Source: Aliivibrio sp. EL58 (GTDB taxonomy: Bacteria > Pseudomonadota > Gammaproteobacteria > Enterobacterales > Vibrionaceae). From it: a stretch of 64,000 nt of DNA. Position numbers and translations under genes: made by a program. This document shows positions 48,981-58,727 of the stretch, one piece after another. The stretch's first letter is position 1; the number at the start of each line of letters is the position of its first letter. The stretch is from positions 727,633 through 791,632 of the forward strand of contig NZ_OMPC01000001.1 in NCBI RefSeq assembly GCF_900312675.1, written 5' to 3'. The notes below the pieces were generated by a model. The model made no database searches and was not told the DNA's origin. It worked only from the letters and a program-made list of their open reading frames with translations.

Positions 48981-51440
48981 TTAACCATTCATTGGTGGCG
49001 TAAACGCCGTTAATGTTGGTGCAACACCCGTGTATTTTTCAATTTTTACAACACCAGAGTTACCACAGTTACCATTACCTAAACGAGAGGTCGGAATATC
49101 CATCGTTAGTACGTTTGGTCCACCGTTTTTACACATACCTGTCTTAGGATCTAAATCAGGCCATGCTCCTTCGTGGATACATACGCTGCCTTTTTTGATG
49201 CCATTAGAAACAAAAGCACCAACCAGAACTTGGCCACGTTGGTTATAAGCGCGAACTAAATCGCCATCTTTAATACCACGTGCTTTTGCATCTTCTGGGT
49301 GAATCGTAATAGGCTCACGGTTTTGTACCGCGTATTTTTTACGAAGATCGGCATAGTTAAATTGGCTGTGCAAACGGTGTGCTGAGTGCGATGTCATTAA
49401 CTGTAGTTCGCCATCAGTGTAGTTAAACATCCACTCTGTTGGTTCCATCCATACTGGGTGTGGAGGACAATCATCCAGTTTGTAACTTTCGATAGTTTTA
49501 GAGAAGATCTCAATCTTACCACTTGGCGTGCCTAGTGGGTTCATGATTGGATCTTTACGGAAATCACCAAAACGTACAAACTCTGCATTCTTTGCATTCC
49601 ACTTCATTTCGATAAGCTTGTTTGCTTCCCAGAACTTAGAGAAATTCATCATAGGTACACGTGCGTTGCGGCCGCCTTTTTGTGCTGTTTTATAGAAATC
49701 ACGAAGCCATTCCATCTCCGTTTTGTTTTCCATATACACATTTTTACCGCCAGGCTTTAGGAACTCAGCCATATCTGCGAATACGTCAAGATCACTACGA
49801 GCTTCGTTTTGTGGCTCAACGACTTGCTTCATAGGAACAAGATGCTGGTTAGAGTAATCGCCTGTCATCGTCATATCATTACGCTCAAATGACGTCGTAA
49901 TTGGGAGAACGATATCCGCGTGTTTAGCCGCAGCAGTCCAGTATGGTTCTGAAATAACGATCATCTCAGGTTTTTGCCATGCTTTGATCAAACGGTTTGT
50001 ATCTTGGTGATGGGTAAAGTTAGCACCGCCCGCCCACCAGATCATTTTCAGCTCAGGGAAGGTTAGCGTATGGCCATTGTGTTGGTACTCAGTTCCCGGT
50101 TTTTCTAAACATTCAACAATACGAGCGACAGGGAAAGCCGTAACTGAACCTTGAATAGCCCAGTCATTACCACCTGCTGAGCTGCCACCTAGCGATGGAG
50201 ACATTGCAGGTAATACACCTGCGTCACGTGTTGGGTTACCGCCATTTGAGTAATGGTATGAATAACCAAAACCACCGCCAGGTAAGCCAACTTGACCAAG
50301 CATTGAAGCAAGAACGGTAAGCATCCAGTGACGTTGTTCACCGTGTTGTTGACGTTGCATACCCCAACCCGCCATCAGCATGGTACGGTTTTCTTTGAAG
50401 ATCTTAGCCAGTAGTTCGATTTGTTTTGCAGGAACGCCACAGATCGCTTCAGCCCATTGTGGGCTTTTCTCGATGCCGTCTTCTTTACCCATCAAGTACG
50501 CTTCAAATTCCTCAAAGCCTACAGTGTATTTAGCTAGGAATTCAGCATCGTGCTGTTGTGTTTTGATTAATTGGTAAGCAATACCCATCATCATAGCGAC
50601 ATCAGATTGCGGGTTAGGTGCAATCCATTCTGCTTTATCACCAAAGAATTCAGCGGTTTCTGAACGCATTGGGTCAATAATAATAACGGTTTTGCCTGAT
50701 TTTTTCAGTTGATGGAAAAACTCAAGACCTTGACCATCGGTTGAAGACCATGCGATTTTTAGAGTGTTAATTGGGTTTAAGCCCCATAACACAACCACTT
50801 CACTGTTTTCTAAAATTACCGGGTAAGTCGTTTGTTGTTCATATACTTCGATAGAGCCAACAACGTGAGGCATAATAACTTGAGCTGCACCCGTTGAGTA
50901 ATCACCTAGGTGACCAGCATAACCACCAGACATACTCATGTAACGTTGAAGTAGTGTTTGAGCTTTATGTAATACACCACTTGAGCGCCAACCATAAGAG
51001 CCAGCAAAGATTGATTCAGGACCGTAAGCTTCACGAATGCGCATATGCTGTTCGTGAATTAGCTTATAAGCGTCATCCCATGATACTTGCACAAACTCAT
51101 CGCTACCACGAACCCCTTGAGGGTTGCTTGGGTTTTCTAAATAGCCTTTACGAACCATTGGGTATTTAACACGAGCCTTGGTGTAAACCTGTGATGGACC
51201 TGTTTGTTGCAAGCTGTTTGGTACGGTTTGCGCTAAGCCACTTTTGGTTGAAATAAGTTGACCATCTTTGACTTCACAAAGTAATGGACCCATACGACCA
51301 GCGGTTAGAATTAATGAATCTGTACGACCAAGTGTAGAGGCGTTTACAGATAACGGAGCGATAGACGTGATCGCTAATGCACCAGCAGATGCACCTGCGC
51401 CTTTTAAAAAGCCGCGACGAGTAATAGTAGTCATAGTCAC
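48981..51440 (-). CDS. torA: Trimethylamine-N-oxide reductase, molybdenum subunit
   Basis: This periplasmic molybdoenzyme of 819 residues reduces TMAO to trimethylamine in anaerobic respiration. The twin-arginine signal is [10 protein letters not shown] (R8, R9). The DMSO/TMAO reductase block [17 protein letters not shown] contains the serine expected to ligate molybdenum. The terminal guanine-dinucleotide-cofactor domain has [12 protein letters not shown]. It is second in torCA, four bases after torC. The chaperone gene torD does not follow, unlike in E. coli torCAD. Confidence 0.93.
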   Translation of the reverse strand: MTMTTITRRGFLKGAGASAGALAITSIAPLSVNASTLGRTDSLILTAGRMGPLLCEVKDGQLISTKSGLAQTVPNSLQQTGPSQVYTKARVKYPMVRKGYLENPSNPQGVRGSDEFVQVSWDDAYKLIHEQHMRIREAYGPESIFAGSYGWRSSGVLHKAQTLLQRYMSMSGGYAGHLGDYSTGAAQVIMPHVVGSIEVYEQQTTYPVILENSEVVVLWGLNPINTLKIAWSSTDGQGLEFFHQLKKSGKTVIIIDPMRSETAEFFGDKAEWIAPNPQSDVAMMMGIAYQLIKTQQHDAEFLAKYTVGFEEFEAYLMGKEDGIEKSPQWAEAICGVPAKQIELLAKIFKENRTMLMAGWGMQRQQHGEQRHWMLTVLASMLGQVGLPGGGFGYSYHYSNGGNPTRDAGVLPAMSPSLGGSSAGGNDWAIQGSVTAFPVARIVECLEKPGTEYQHNGHTLTFPELKMIWWAGGANFTHHQDTNRLIKAWQKPEMIVISEPYWTAAAKHADIVLPITTSFERNDMTMTGDYSNQHLVPMKQVVEPQNEARSDLDVFADMAEFLKPGGKNVYMENKTEMEWLRDFYKTAQKGGRNARVPMMNFSKFWEANKLIEMKWNAKNAEFVRFGDFRKDPIMNPLGTPSGKIEIFSKTIESYKLDDCPPHPVWMEPTEWMFNYTDGELQLMTSHSAHRLHSQFNYADLRKKYAVQNREPITIHPEDAKARGIKDGDLVRAYNQRGQVLVGAFVSNGIKKGSVCIHEGAWPDLDPKTGMCKNGGPNVLTMDIPTSRLGNGNCGNSGVVKIEKYTGVAPTLTAFTPPMNG

Positions 51441-51444
51441 TCCC

Positions 51445-52536
51445 TTATTTATGGTTTGCCACGTCTTTCGCGTGGTTTTGGAAGAATTTAGTTAAGATCT
51501 CAAGGTTTAGCTCAGAGATATCAGTACGTGCGCCCATGCTTTTTGCAACAGGCCCCCAAGAGTTAACAGTGAAGTGATTTGCCGGAATTTTCGCGTGACA
51601 CGTTGCACAGTAGACGTTGTCTAGCTCTTCTGCGTAGTCCCATAATGGTTGATTTGATGCAAGAACAGGTGCTTCAATTGTGCCTGTTAGCTCAGCCGTG
51701 CGCCATTCGTTGCCATAAGCATCAGTGTTTGCTTCACCTAGTGTCAGAGCTTTGATGCCGGTATCAGTAAGAGTCGCAATGATTGAACGTTGGCCTTCAC
51801 CCATGTAAATAACAGATTCTGCGTCTTTCATTTGGTAACCAGAAACAGTCACTGTACGTTTACCTTCATCGTTACTAACAGTTGATAGTTCAACGGTAGG
51901 GTTAATTGTAGCAAGATCGGCCATTTTGATGCTTTCAATTGGGTAAACTTTTTCAGCATCAGCTTTGGTGTTTTTCGCCATATCAAAAAGGTGATCAAAA
52001 GCAGACGTATCTAATGTGGCTTGTGGTGCAAAGTGAGCAACGCCTTTATGACAATCAATACAGGTTTGGTTATTTTCTCTTCCGTATGCGTGCATTTTTT
52101 GTGCACTAGCAGATTGGTCGTAAGTTTCCATTGCATCAAAGCTGTGACAAGAACGACAAGTAGCAGAATCGTTCTCACGCATTTGATCCCATACAGTTTC
52201 AGCCATCGCTAAACGATGTTCTTCATACTTTTCATCAGTGTCAATTTTGCCAGTAACAAATTCGTGATAGATGTCTTTAGACGCACGGATTTTGGTAATT
52301 AGGTAATCAATTGGTTCTTCAGGAATGTGGCAATCTGCACATTCGGCACGGATGCCTTTTTGGTTACTGAAATGAACAGAACCTTGATATTCGTGTAGTG
52401 GTTTTTCCATTGTGTGGCATGAAACACAAAATTCAGTGGTTGATGTTGCGTGAAGTACTGCTTGGGTACCCCCTAAGGTTATCCAGCCAATGGCAATACC
52501 AACGGCGATGATTAAAGCAATATAGCGTTTGTTCAT
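51445..52536 (-). CDS. torC: Pentahaem c-type cytochrome TorC
   Basis: This 363-residue quinol-oxidising cytochrome passes electrons to TorA. It has an N-terminal membrane anchor (about 5-27) and NapC/NirT-like haem motifs CVSCH (37-41), CADCH, CRSCH and CIDCH. A fifth, C-terminal CATCH sits in the TorC-specific domain. E. coli TorC has 390 residues. The start has GGATC upstream. It is the first gene of torCA; no torE-like ORF precedes it. Confidence 0.92.
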   Translation of the reverse strand: MNKRYIALIIAVGIAIGWITLGGTQAVLHATSTTEFCVSCHTMEKPLHEYQGSVHFSNQKGIRAECADCHIPEEPIDYLITKIRASKDIYHEFVTGKIDTDEKYEEHRLAMAETVWDQMRENDSATCRSCHSFDAMETYDQSASAQKMHAYGRENNQTCIDCHKGVAHFAPQATLDTSAFDHLFDMAKNTKADAEKVYPIESIKMADLATINPTVELSTVSNDEGKRTVTVSGYQMKDAESVIYMGEGQRSIIATLTDTGIKALTLGEANTDAYGNEWRTAELTGTIEAPVLASNQPLWDYAEELDNVYCATCHAKIPANHFTVNSWGPVAKSMGARTDISELNLEILTKFFQNHAKDVANHK

Positions 52537-52790
52537 AATATGATCCTTTAATTAGCCACAATCTTTGTGTGGTCAACCTAAAATCCTACCACTTTTGTAT
52601 TATTTTTTGTAATTTAAATCGAAGTTATGTCAATAAATGTAAGCGGTAGCTCATAATTGAGAGTTCTATTAATAAAGATTCATTTTTATTGTTTATTTTG
52701 GTGTCATTTTTATTGGTTTAACGTTTTGTTAAGTCATTCTTCTTTTTCTTTACAAACCTTTACGAATGCAAAGAATGTAAATTTAATGCA
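52537..52790. other. Divergent spacer torC / TonB receptor
   Basis: Part of a 329-base gap between divergent genes, very A/T-rich. A small hairpin CCACA...TGTGG lies near 52560-52575 close to the torC start. Apart from the Fur box listed separately, I see nothing convincing. Confidence 0.4.
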
Positions 52791-52809
52791 AATAATAACA
52801 ATTATCATT
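52791..52809 (+). promoter_or_regulatory. Fur box upstream of the TonB-dependent receptor
   Basis: AATAATAACAATTATCATT is one base different from the box between the MFS exporter and fhuC. It lies about 57 bases before the receptor start. Confidence 0.75.
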
Positions 52810-52865
52810 TATATTCCATCTCAGATTTTATCACCCCTTTTATAAATCTTTGGAGATAATGGAAT

Positions 52866-54962
52866 ATGTTTTCTAAAAGTCAGTTGGCTCTTGTTATTGG
52901 CGCAGTTTTGTCTACCCCTCTTGCTTACGCTGAAACAGATACATCAACTACTGATGAGCACATGGTCGTTACAGGCCGTGATTACGGTTATAAAGCCGAT
53001 ACAAACTCAACATCAATGCGTATGGAAGCAACTCAGCTAGAAACTCCAGGACAAGTAAGTGTGATTGATGAGCAGCTTATTGATGAGCAACGTGCAAGTA
53101 CGCTTGGTGAAGTTCTGAAGAATGATGCGAGTATTTCTGAAGGTTCTAAATCAACTAACCGTGAGCGTTTCTATTTACGTGGTTTTGAGCTTGAAAGCAA
53201 ATCAGGCTTTTTACGTGATGGTGTTCAACACTGGTCTCATTATCGCCAACCAATTGAATTATTAGAACGAGTTGAAGTTGTAAAAGGGCCTGCAGGTTTG
53301 CTTTATGGTCAGTCAACTCCTGGTGGTTTGATCAATATGATCTCTAAAAAACCAACGTATGAAACACAAGTAACTATCAGCCAAGATATAGGGTCAAACA
53401 ATTATACTCGTTCAATGGCAGATATTAGTGGTGCATTGAATGAAGATAAAACATTACGTGCTCGTGTTATTTTATCTCAAGAAAACCAAGATTCATGGCG
53501 TACACGTTTTGATGGTACTGATGTAGAAACGGACCGTACTGTTGGTGGTTTATTTGTTGATTACGATATTAATGAAGACATTATGCTGTCAGCTCACTAC
53601 GACAGAACAAATGAACTAGGTGATTTGGATAATGGCTCAAAGGTTGATACAACAACAGGTGAAGTGATTGACCCAAATACAGTTAAAGACCAAAGCTGGG
53701 CTGAGACAGACAATGACGTTGCAAACTACGGTGTTGGTTTAACTGCAAATTTGACAAATTCATGGTCTGTTAAAACTGGTATTAGTCGTCAGTTTTATGA
53801 ACGTCAACGTACAGAATCTGATATCCATTTAGATAGTAATAAAGCGGGTGATACATTTTATAAATCATCTGATCGCCATGATGAATGGACGTTTGATACT
53901 GCTTATGTTGACTTTACGGGTGATGTTGACGCTTTAGGGGTTAATCATCGTTTGTTAGTGGGCGCTAATGGATTGCATTACGATTATAAGATGCTTTATG
54001 ACAGTGTTGAGTCGTGCAAGAATGCCTCTCCTGATACATGTAGTGATGGTTTTAATCGTCCTAGTGATTTGAGCTATAAAAATGACACTGAAGTTGCTCA
54101 CTCTAAGAGTCAGCATTATGGTATTTATCTTCAAGACTTGGTGACATTTAATGAGTCATGGCAAGTACTTGCTGGTGTTCGTTTTGCGGTAGATAAAACA
54201 GAAGATAGTAAAGGAAAAAAAGAAGATTATACAAATATCCTTCCTAAGGTTGGTGTGATTTATCATCCTGCTGATAATGGTTCTATTTATGCTGTATATT
54301 CTGAAAGCTTTGAACCTATTGCTACAATTGATGACGAAAATGATGTTAATAATGGTGCCGAACAAGACCCTAGTAAAGGTAAATTATACGAACTTGGTTC
54401 TAAGTGGGAACTACTAGACAATAGCTTGTATGTATCTGGTGCTTTATTCCAAATTGTACAATCAAACATGCAAGTGTCTGAAGATATCAGTACTACTGAT
54501 ACACGAACGACTCAAGTCGGTGAACAAGTTCATACTGGTATCGAATTAGCGGCAACAGGTTATTTGACGGAAGCATTCTCATTAAGTGCATCAACAACTT
54601 TACTTGATGCAAAATATGAAAATGATCCATCGTTAGAAGGTAAAACGCCTGCTGATGTTCCTGAATTTAGTGCAAGTATTTGGTCTCAATACGATTTCAA
54701 TAACGGCACAGGAATTAACCTTGGTGTTTATCATGTAGGTGAACGTTACGGCGATTCTAAAAATGAGTTTAAAAAGGACGCGTATACACGAGTAGATATG
54801 GGTGTTTCTCATACGATTAAGTATGACGAGAACTTAGACTTTGTTGCTCGGTTCAATGTGGAAAACCTATTAGATACCGATTACCTAGCAGGTGGTAGTG
54901 CAAGTGGTGTAGTGGTTGGCGAGGGCCGAAACTACATGGCGACACTACAAGTTAAATACTAA
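52866..54962 (+). CDS. TonB-dependent siderophore receptor (FhuE/FpvA-like)
   Basis: This outer-membrane receptor of 698 residues has a signal peptide (ending AYA, residue 22) and a TonB-box-like DEHMVVTG. The plug has IELLERVEVVKGPAGLLYGQSTPGGLINMISKKP. A long barrel follows and ends in MATLQVKY. The sequence is of the siderophore-receptor type used for hydroxamate or catechol xenosiderophores. The ligand is not deducible. It is followed by the TonB2 energising operon. Confidence 0.87.
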   Translation: MFSKSQLALVIGAVLSTPLAYAETDTSTTDEHMVVTGRDYGYKADTNSTSMRMEATQLETPGQVSVIDEQLIDEQRASTLGEVLKNDASISEGSKSTNRERFYLRGFELESKSGFLRDGVQHWSHYRQPIELLERVEVVKGPAGLLYGQSTPGGLINMISKKPTYETQVTISQDIGSNNYTRSMADISGALNEDKTLRARVILSQENQDSWRTRFDGTDVETDRTVGGLFVDYDINEDIMLSAHYDRTNELGDLDNGSKVDTTTGEVIDPNTVKDQSWAETDNDVANYGVGLTANLTNSWSVKTGISRQFYERQRTESDIHLDSNKAGDTFYKSSDRHDEWTFDTAYVDFTGDVDALGVNHRLLVGANGLHYDYKMLYDSVESCKNASPDTCSDGFNRPSDLSYKNDTEVAHSKSQHYGIYLQDLVTFNESWQVLAGVRFAVDKTEDSKGKKEDYTNILPKVGVIYHPADNGSIYAVYSESFEPIATIDDENDVNNGAEQDPSKGKLYELGSKWELLDNSLYVSGALFQIVQSNMQVSEDISTTDTRTTQVGEQVHTGIELAATGYLTEAFSLSASTTLLDAKYENDPSLEGKTPADVPEFSASIWSQYDFNNGTGINLGVYHVGERYGDSKNEFKKDAYTRVDMGVSHTIKYDENLDFVARFNVENLLDTDYLAGGSASGVVVGEGRNYMATLQVKY

Positions 54963-54965
54963 TTT

Positions 54966-55009
54966 AGCGCATTAAATATAAGGGAGACTACGGTCTCCCT
55001 TTAGTGCGT
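54966..55009 (+). terminator. Terminator after the receptor gene
   Basis: AAGGGAGAC, TACG, GTCTCCCTT is a perfect stem. Flanking GCGCATTAAA/TTTAGTGCG extends it. There is a short T-run only, so partial read-through into the TonB2 operon is possible. Confidence 0.65.
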
Positions 55010-55072
55010 TTATTTAAAGGCAAATTCTTTAAGAGATAGATCTTAAAAAATAACAGTTAAGAAATAGATAAT

Positions 55073-55840
55073 ATGAATATTTTAAAAACCAGTATTGGAA
55101 TAGCGTTAGCTACCGTGATCACAACGGCTCAAGCATCTACACTTGATCAAGCTCGATCTATCGAAAATAAATCGAATACAGCCTCTGCTGTGAGCCAAAC
55201 AAAAATTGATAAAAGCTCAGAAGCAACATTGGCATATAAAGCAGAGATCGAACAACTGCAAGAAGAAGTAAAGAATCTTGCGGTTTATCGTGATCACCTC
55301 ACTGGTTTGGTGAATAGTCAGCAACAAGAAATGGGTAACCTAAATAATCAAATAGAGACAATTAAAGAGACAAGACAAGGTGTCGTGCCATTGATGTATA
55401 AAATGTTATCGGGCCTTACTGTGTTAGTTGAGCAAGATAAACCAATCAAGATAGTAGAACGCCAACAACGTATTGAAAAACTTGAACACATGATGACAAG
55501 AGCCGATGTGAGCGATGCAGAAAAATACCGTCGTATTCTCGAAGCGTATCAAATTGAGATGGATTACGGCTCGAAGCTAGGTACATATCAAACTCAAATC
55601 ACGGTTGATAATGATGAATTAATCGATGCTGATATGTTGCATTTAGGCCGTGTTTCATTGCTTGCTCGTCGTTTGGATGCTTCACAATACTGGAGCTGGA
55701 ATACCTACAGTAATCAGTGGACATTATTGGATTCATCATTTAATGACGACTTAGCTAAAGCTTACTCTGTCGCTTATAAACAAGTGGCTCCGAGCTTATT
55801 GACTCTACCCGTTTCTTTATCACTGAAAGAGGTGAAATAA
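55073..55840 (+). CDS. DUF3450-family periplasmic protein of the TonB2 cluster
   Basis: The protein has 255 residues with a signal peptide (about 1-22). A long coiled coil follows (LQEEVKNLAVYRDHLTGLVNSQQQEM, then a linker and a C-terminal globular end). This family is the usual first gene in TonB2 operons of vibrios, before ttpC. Function in detail unknown; it probably supports the periplasmic part of the energising complex. It lies one base before ttpC. Confidence 0.82.
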   Translation: MNILKTSIGIALATVITTAQASTLDQARSIENKSNTASAVSQTKIDKSSEATLAYKAEIEQLQEEVKNLAVYRDHLTGLVNSQQQEMGNLNNQIETIKETRQGVVPLMYKMLSGLTVLVEQDKPIKIVERQQRIEKLEHMMTRADVSDAEKYRRILEAYQIEMDYGSKLGTYQTQITVDNDELIDADMLHLGRVSLLARRLDASQYWSWNTYSNQWTLLDSSFNDDLAKAYSVAYKQVAPSLLTLPVSLSLKEVK

Positions 55841-55841
55841 C

Positions 55842-57197
55842 ATGACGATCAAACCACTTATTTTAGCTATTTCAGTATTAAGTTTTTCAGCTAACACATC
55901 GGCAGCAAGCTCTGAATTAGTTCAAGACACCAAGCAAGCAAGCCAAATTCAAAAACAACATAATGCACAGCGTGAGTCTGGTTTTAAACAAACAGAACAA
56001 AGTTTAAAAGCACAAAGAAATGCGTTAATAGCAGAACGAAAACAGCTACAGAAAGAGAGTGATAAATTAAGCTCAACGTTCAGCAATAATGAAAAAACGT
56101 TAGCCTCTTTAGAGCAAAAATTACATCTAGAAACTGGCAGTCTGGGAGAGCTGTTTGGTGTTGTAAGACAAACAGCAAAAGATGTCGATTTAGAGTTAAA
56201 GAACTCAGTAACAGGCTTTGATGATAAGAAAAATAGCCAAGTAATTAATGATATCGTTGCTGCGAAATCTTTGCCTTCGATGGGCCAATTGACCGGTTTA
56301 TGGCAAACAATGGCACAACAAGCACAGGTAAGTTCACAACTGACTTTAGTTCCTGTAACTGTTATTAACGGTGCAGGTCATCGCGCAGAAGTGAATGCTT
56401 ACCGTTTAGGAAATATGGCATTGGTTGGCGACGAAGGCTTTTTACGTTGGGATAACAAAAAACAAGTTGCGACGTATTATGCACAACAGCCAGAGCTTGC
56501 GCCATCAGTAGCAACATTATCTGATATGGCGCAGAAACAAGTGATCATGATGGCAGTGGATCCATCGCGTGGCATCATGCTAGAGCAACTTGCAAATTCG
56601 CCAACGCTAAAAGATCGCCTTCAAGCGGGTGGTGTGGTTGGACAAATCATTATCGCTCTATTGGCAATTGGCCTGCTTATTTCGTTATTTAATGGTGCAA
56701 GATTGTTGGTTATTCGTCAGCAGATCCGTACTCAATTAAAAGATCCTGAACACATCGGTAATAATCCTCTTGGTCGTGTTTTATCTGTTTATGATGCAGA
56801 AAAAACTCGTTCGGTAGAAGCGTTAGAACTTCGCTTACTAGAAACCATTGTCGATGAGCAACAAGGCTTAGAAAAAGGTCTTTCAATGCTTAAGCTTCTC
56901 GCTGCATTAGCACCTATGTTAGGTCTTTTAGGTACTGTTACTGGCATGATCGAAACATTCCAAGTGATTACGCAATTTGGTAATGGCGATCCAAAAGTAA
57001 TGGCGGGCGGTATTTCAATGGCTCTTGTGACTACGGTATTAGGCTTAGTTGCAGCGATGCCTCTGTTATTAACTCACAATATCTTAAGCTCACAAGCAGA
57101 GAGTATTCGTACCATCCTTGAAAAACAGGGCTTGAGTTTAGTGGCTGAACAAGCAGAAAAAGAAACAATAAATAAACCAATGGGAATCGCAGCTTAA
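55842..57197 (+). CDS. ttpC: TonB2-system protein TtpC (ExbB-like with long N-terminal part)
   Basis: This protein of 451 residues has a signal-like N-terminus, a periplasmic coiled coil (about 30-110) and a linker domain. A C-terminal MotA/TolQ/ExbB domain follows (about 265-435; LAPMLGLLGTVTGMIETFQ). TtpC is required with ExbB2-ExbD2-TonB2 for uptake by TonB2-dependent receptors in Vibrio. Its stop overlaps the start of exbB2 (TAATG). Confidence 0.88.
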   Translation: MTIKPLILAISVLSFSANTSAASSELVQDTKQASQIQKQHNAQRESGFKQTEQSLKAQRNALIAERKQLQKESDKLSSTFSNNEKTLASLEQKLHLETGSLGELFGVVRQTAKDVDLELKNSVTGFDDKKNSQVINDIVAAKSLPSMGQLTGLWQTMAQQAQVSSQLTLVPVTVINGAGHRAEVNAYRLGNMALVGDEGFLRWDNKKQVATYYAQQPELAPSVATLSDMAQKQVIMMAVDPSRGIMLEQLANSPTLKDRLQAGGVVGQIIIALLAIGLLISLFNGARLLVIRQQIRTQLKDPEHIGNNPLGRVLSVYDAEKTRSVEALELRLLETIVDEQQGLEKGLSMLKLLAALAPMLGLLGTVTGMIETFQVITQFGNGDPKVMAGGISMALVTTVLGLVAAMPLLLTHNILSSQAESIRTILEKQGLSLVAEQAEKETINKPMGIAA

Positions 57198-57706
57198 TGA
57201 CGGCCTTCTTATCTCACTTTATGGCACAAGGCGGCCCCATTTTATGGTGGTTAGGCGCTGTTGTTGCTGTGTGTTGGTTACTAGTGGTTGAGCGTGTATT
57301 TTTCTTATCTTTCACTTTTCCGGCACAGCGAAAAGTATGGTTAGATAAATGGCAACAGCGAGACGATCATGATTCGTGGTATGCGAAAACGATCCGTGAT
57401 GGCTGGGTAAGCGAAGCACATCTTCAGCTTAATCAATACATGAATTTCATCAAAGTTCTTGTCGCCATTTGCCCAATGCTCGGTTTGCTAGGCACGGTAA
57501 CAGGCATGATCTCAGTGTTTGATGTAATGGCAAATCAAGGCAGTAGCCAGCCAAAACTGATGGCTTCTGGTATCTCATTAGCCACATTACCAACCATGGC
57601 AGGAATGGTTGCTGCGCTAGCGGGTATGTTTGTTCATGCTCGTTTAGCCAAAGTATGCCGCCGTAAAGAACATCATTTAGAAAAAGCATTAAGGAGTCAG
57701 TCATGA
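57197..57706 (+). CDS. exbB2: ExbB2 proton-channel protein
   Basis: This inner-membrane protein of 169 residues has three helices and the conserved CPMLGLLGTVTGMISVFDVM block. It forms the proton channel with ExbD2 that powers TonB2. It overlaps ttpC by one base and exbD2 by four bases. Confidence 0.9.
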   Translation: MTAFLSHFMAQGGPILWWLGAVVAVCWLLVVERVFFLSFTFPAQRKVWLDKWQQRDDHDSWYAKTIRDGWVSEAHLQLNQYMNFIKVLVAICPMLGLLGTVTGMISVFDVMANQGSSQPKLMASGISLATLPTMAGMVAALAGMFVHARLAKVCRRKEHHLEKALRSQS

Positions 57707-58107
57707 GACTTGGCCGCCGTTCTTCAAACCAAGAAGAAGCACAAATAGATTTAACATCAATGCTCGATATCGTATTTATCATGCTGATCTTTTTTATCGT
57801 AACAAGCTCATTTGTACGTGAATCAGGGGTTGAGGTGAATCGCCCTCAAGCCAGTAATGTATCAAGTCAAAAAGACGCGGGTATCTTTGTCGCTATTACC
57901 GCTTCAAATGATATTTTCATTGATAAACGTATGGTGGATGCAGAGCGAGTTCAAGCGACATTAGAGCATTTGTTATTAGAACAACCTGATGCATCATTAG
58001 TGATCCAAGCAGATGAGCATGCGTATAACGGGACGGTTGTAAAAGTAATGGATGCGGCTAAAGGTGCGGGAGTTAAAGGCATCGCATTGGCTGCGGAGAA
58101 AAACTAA
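57703..58107 (+). CDS. exbD2: ExbD2
   Basis: This 134-residue protein has a cytosolic N-terminus and one helix with the conserved Asp in IDLTSMLDIVFIMLIFFIV (the proton-carrying residue). A periplasmic domain follows. It overlaps exbB2 (ATGA) and tonB2. Confidence 0.9.
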   Translation: MRLGRRSSNQEEAQIDLTSMLDIVFIMLIFFIVTSSFVRESGVEVNRPQASNVSSQKDAGIFVAITASNDIFIDKRMVDAERVQATLEHLLLEQPDASLVIQADEHAYNGTVVKVMDAAKGAGVKGIALAAEKN

Positions 58108-58727
58108 TGTGGCGATTATTGTTGGCAGTGCCTATTGCGCTTTCTATGACGGTAGGACTATTCACCTTTATGGCGTGGATGGTAGACAACGGTCATAACG
58201 GGAAACCAGAAAGCAGTGAGACGATCCGCTTTGATATGGTGATGGTTGAGCAAGAACAAGATATTCAGCGCCGTCAACGTCGAGTGCCGGAAAAACCAGA
58301 AACACCAGAGCCGCCGCCAGAGGCAAAACCAATGGCGTCTCAAACTCAAACTTCAATGGCGACGCCACAAAGTTCAATGCCACCAATGAGCTTGGATTCT
58401 GGTATTTCGGGGTTAGCGATAAATGCACCGAGTTTCGCAGATTTTACAGGTAACCAACAAGCGATGCCGTTGTATCGTGTTGAGCCTCGTTATCCATCAA
58501 AAGCGATGAAAAGAGGCGCAGAGGGCTTTGTTGTTATGTCATTTACCATTGATGAACAAGGTCGCCCAACTAATGTAAAAGTGACGGATGCTAAACCGCG
58601 TCGAATGTTTGAAAGAGAAGCAGTTAAAGCGTTGAAAAAATGGAAATATCAACCAAAAGTAGTCGGTGGGAAAGCCATTGCTCAAGTTGGACAAACGGTG
58701 AAATTGGAGTTTACGTTAGCAAAATGA
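58107..58727 (+). CDS. tonB2: TonB2 energy transducer
   Basis: TonB protein of 206 residues. It has an N-terminal membrane anchor (about 5-25) and a proline-rich spacer (PEKPETPEPPPEAKP, about 64-78). The C-terminal TonB fold reads YRVEPRYPSKAMKRGAEGFVVMSF...AVKALKKWKYQP. The spacer is short, as is usual for TonB2 of vibrios compared with TonB1. It contacts the TonB box of receptors such as those at 31488 and 52866. Confidence 0.92.
   Translation: MWRLLLAVPIALSMTVGLFTFMAWMVDNGHNGKPESSETIRFDMVMVEQEQDIQRRQRRVPEKPETPEPPPEAKPMASQTQTSMATPQSSMPPMSLDSGISGLAINAPSFADFTGNQQAMPLYRVEPRYPSKAMKRGAEGFVVMSFTIDEQGRPTNVKVTDAKPRRMFEREAVKALKKWKYQPKVVGGKAIAQVGQTVKLEFTLAK

Noticed and set aside
52537-52865. Possible torE upstream of torC
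   Set aside because: The minus strand in this gap has no ORF of about 50-60 codons with a plausible membrane helix and ribosome-binding site.
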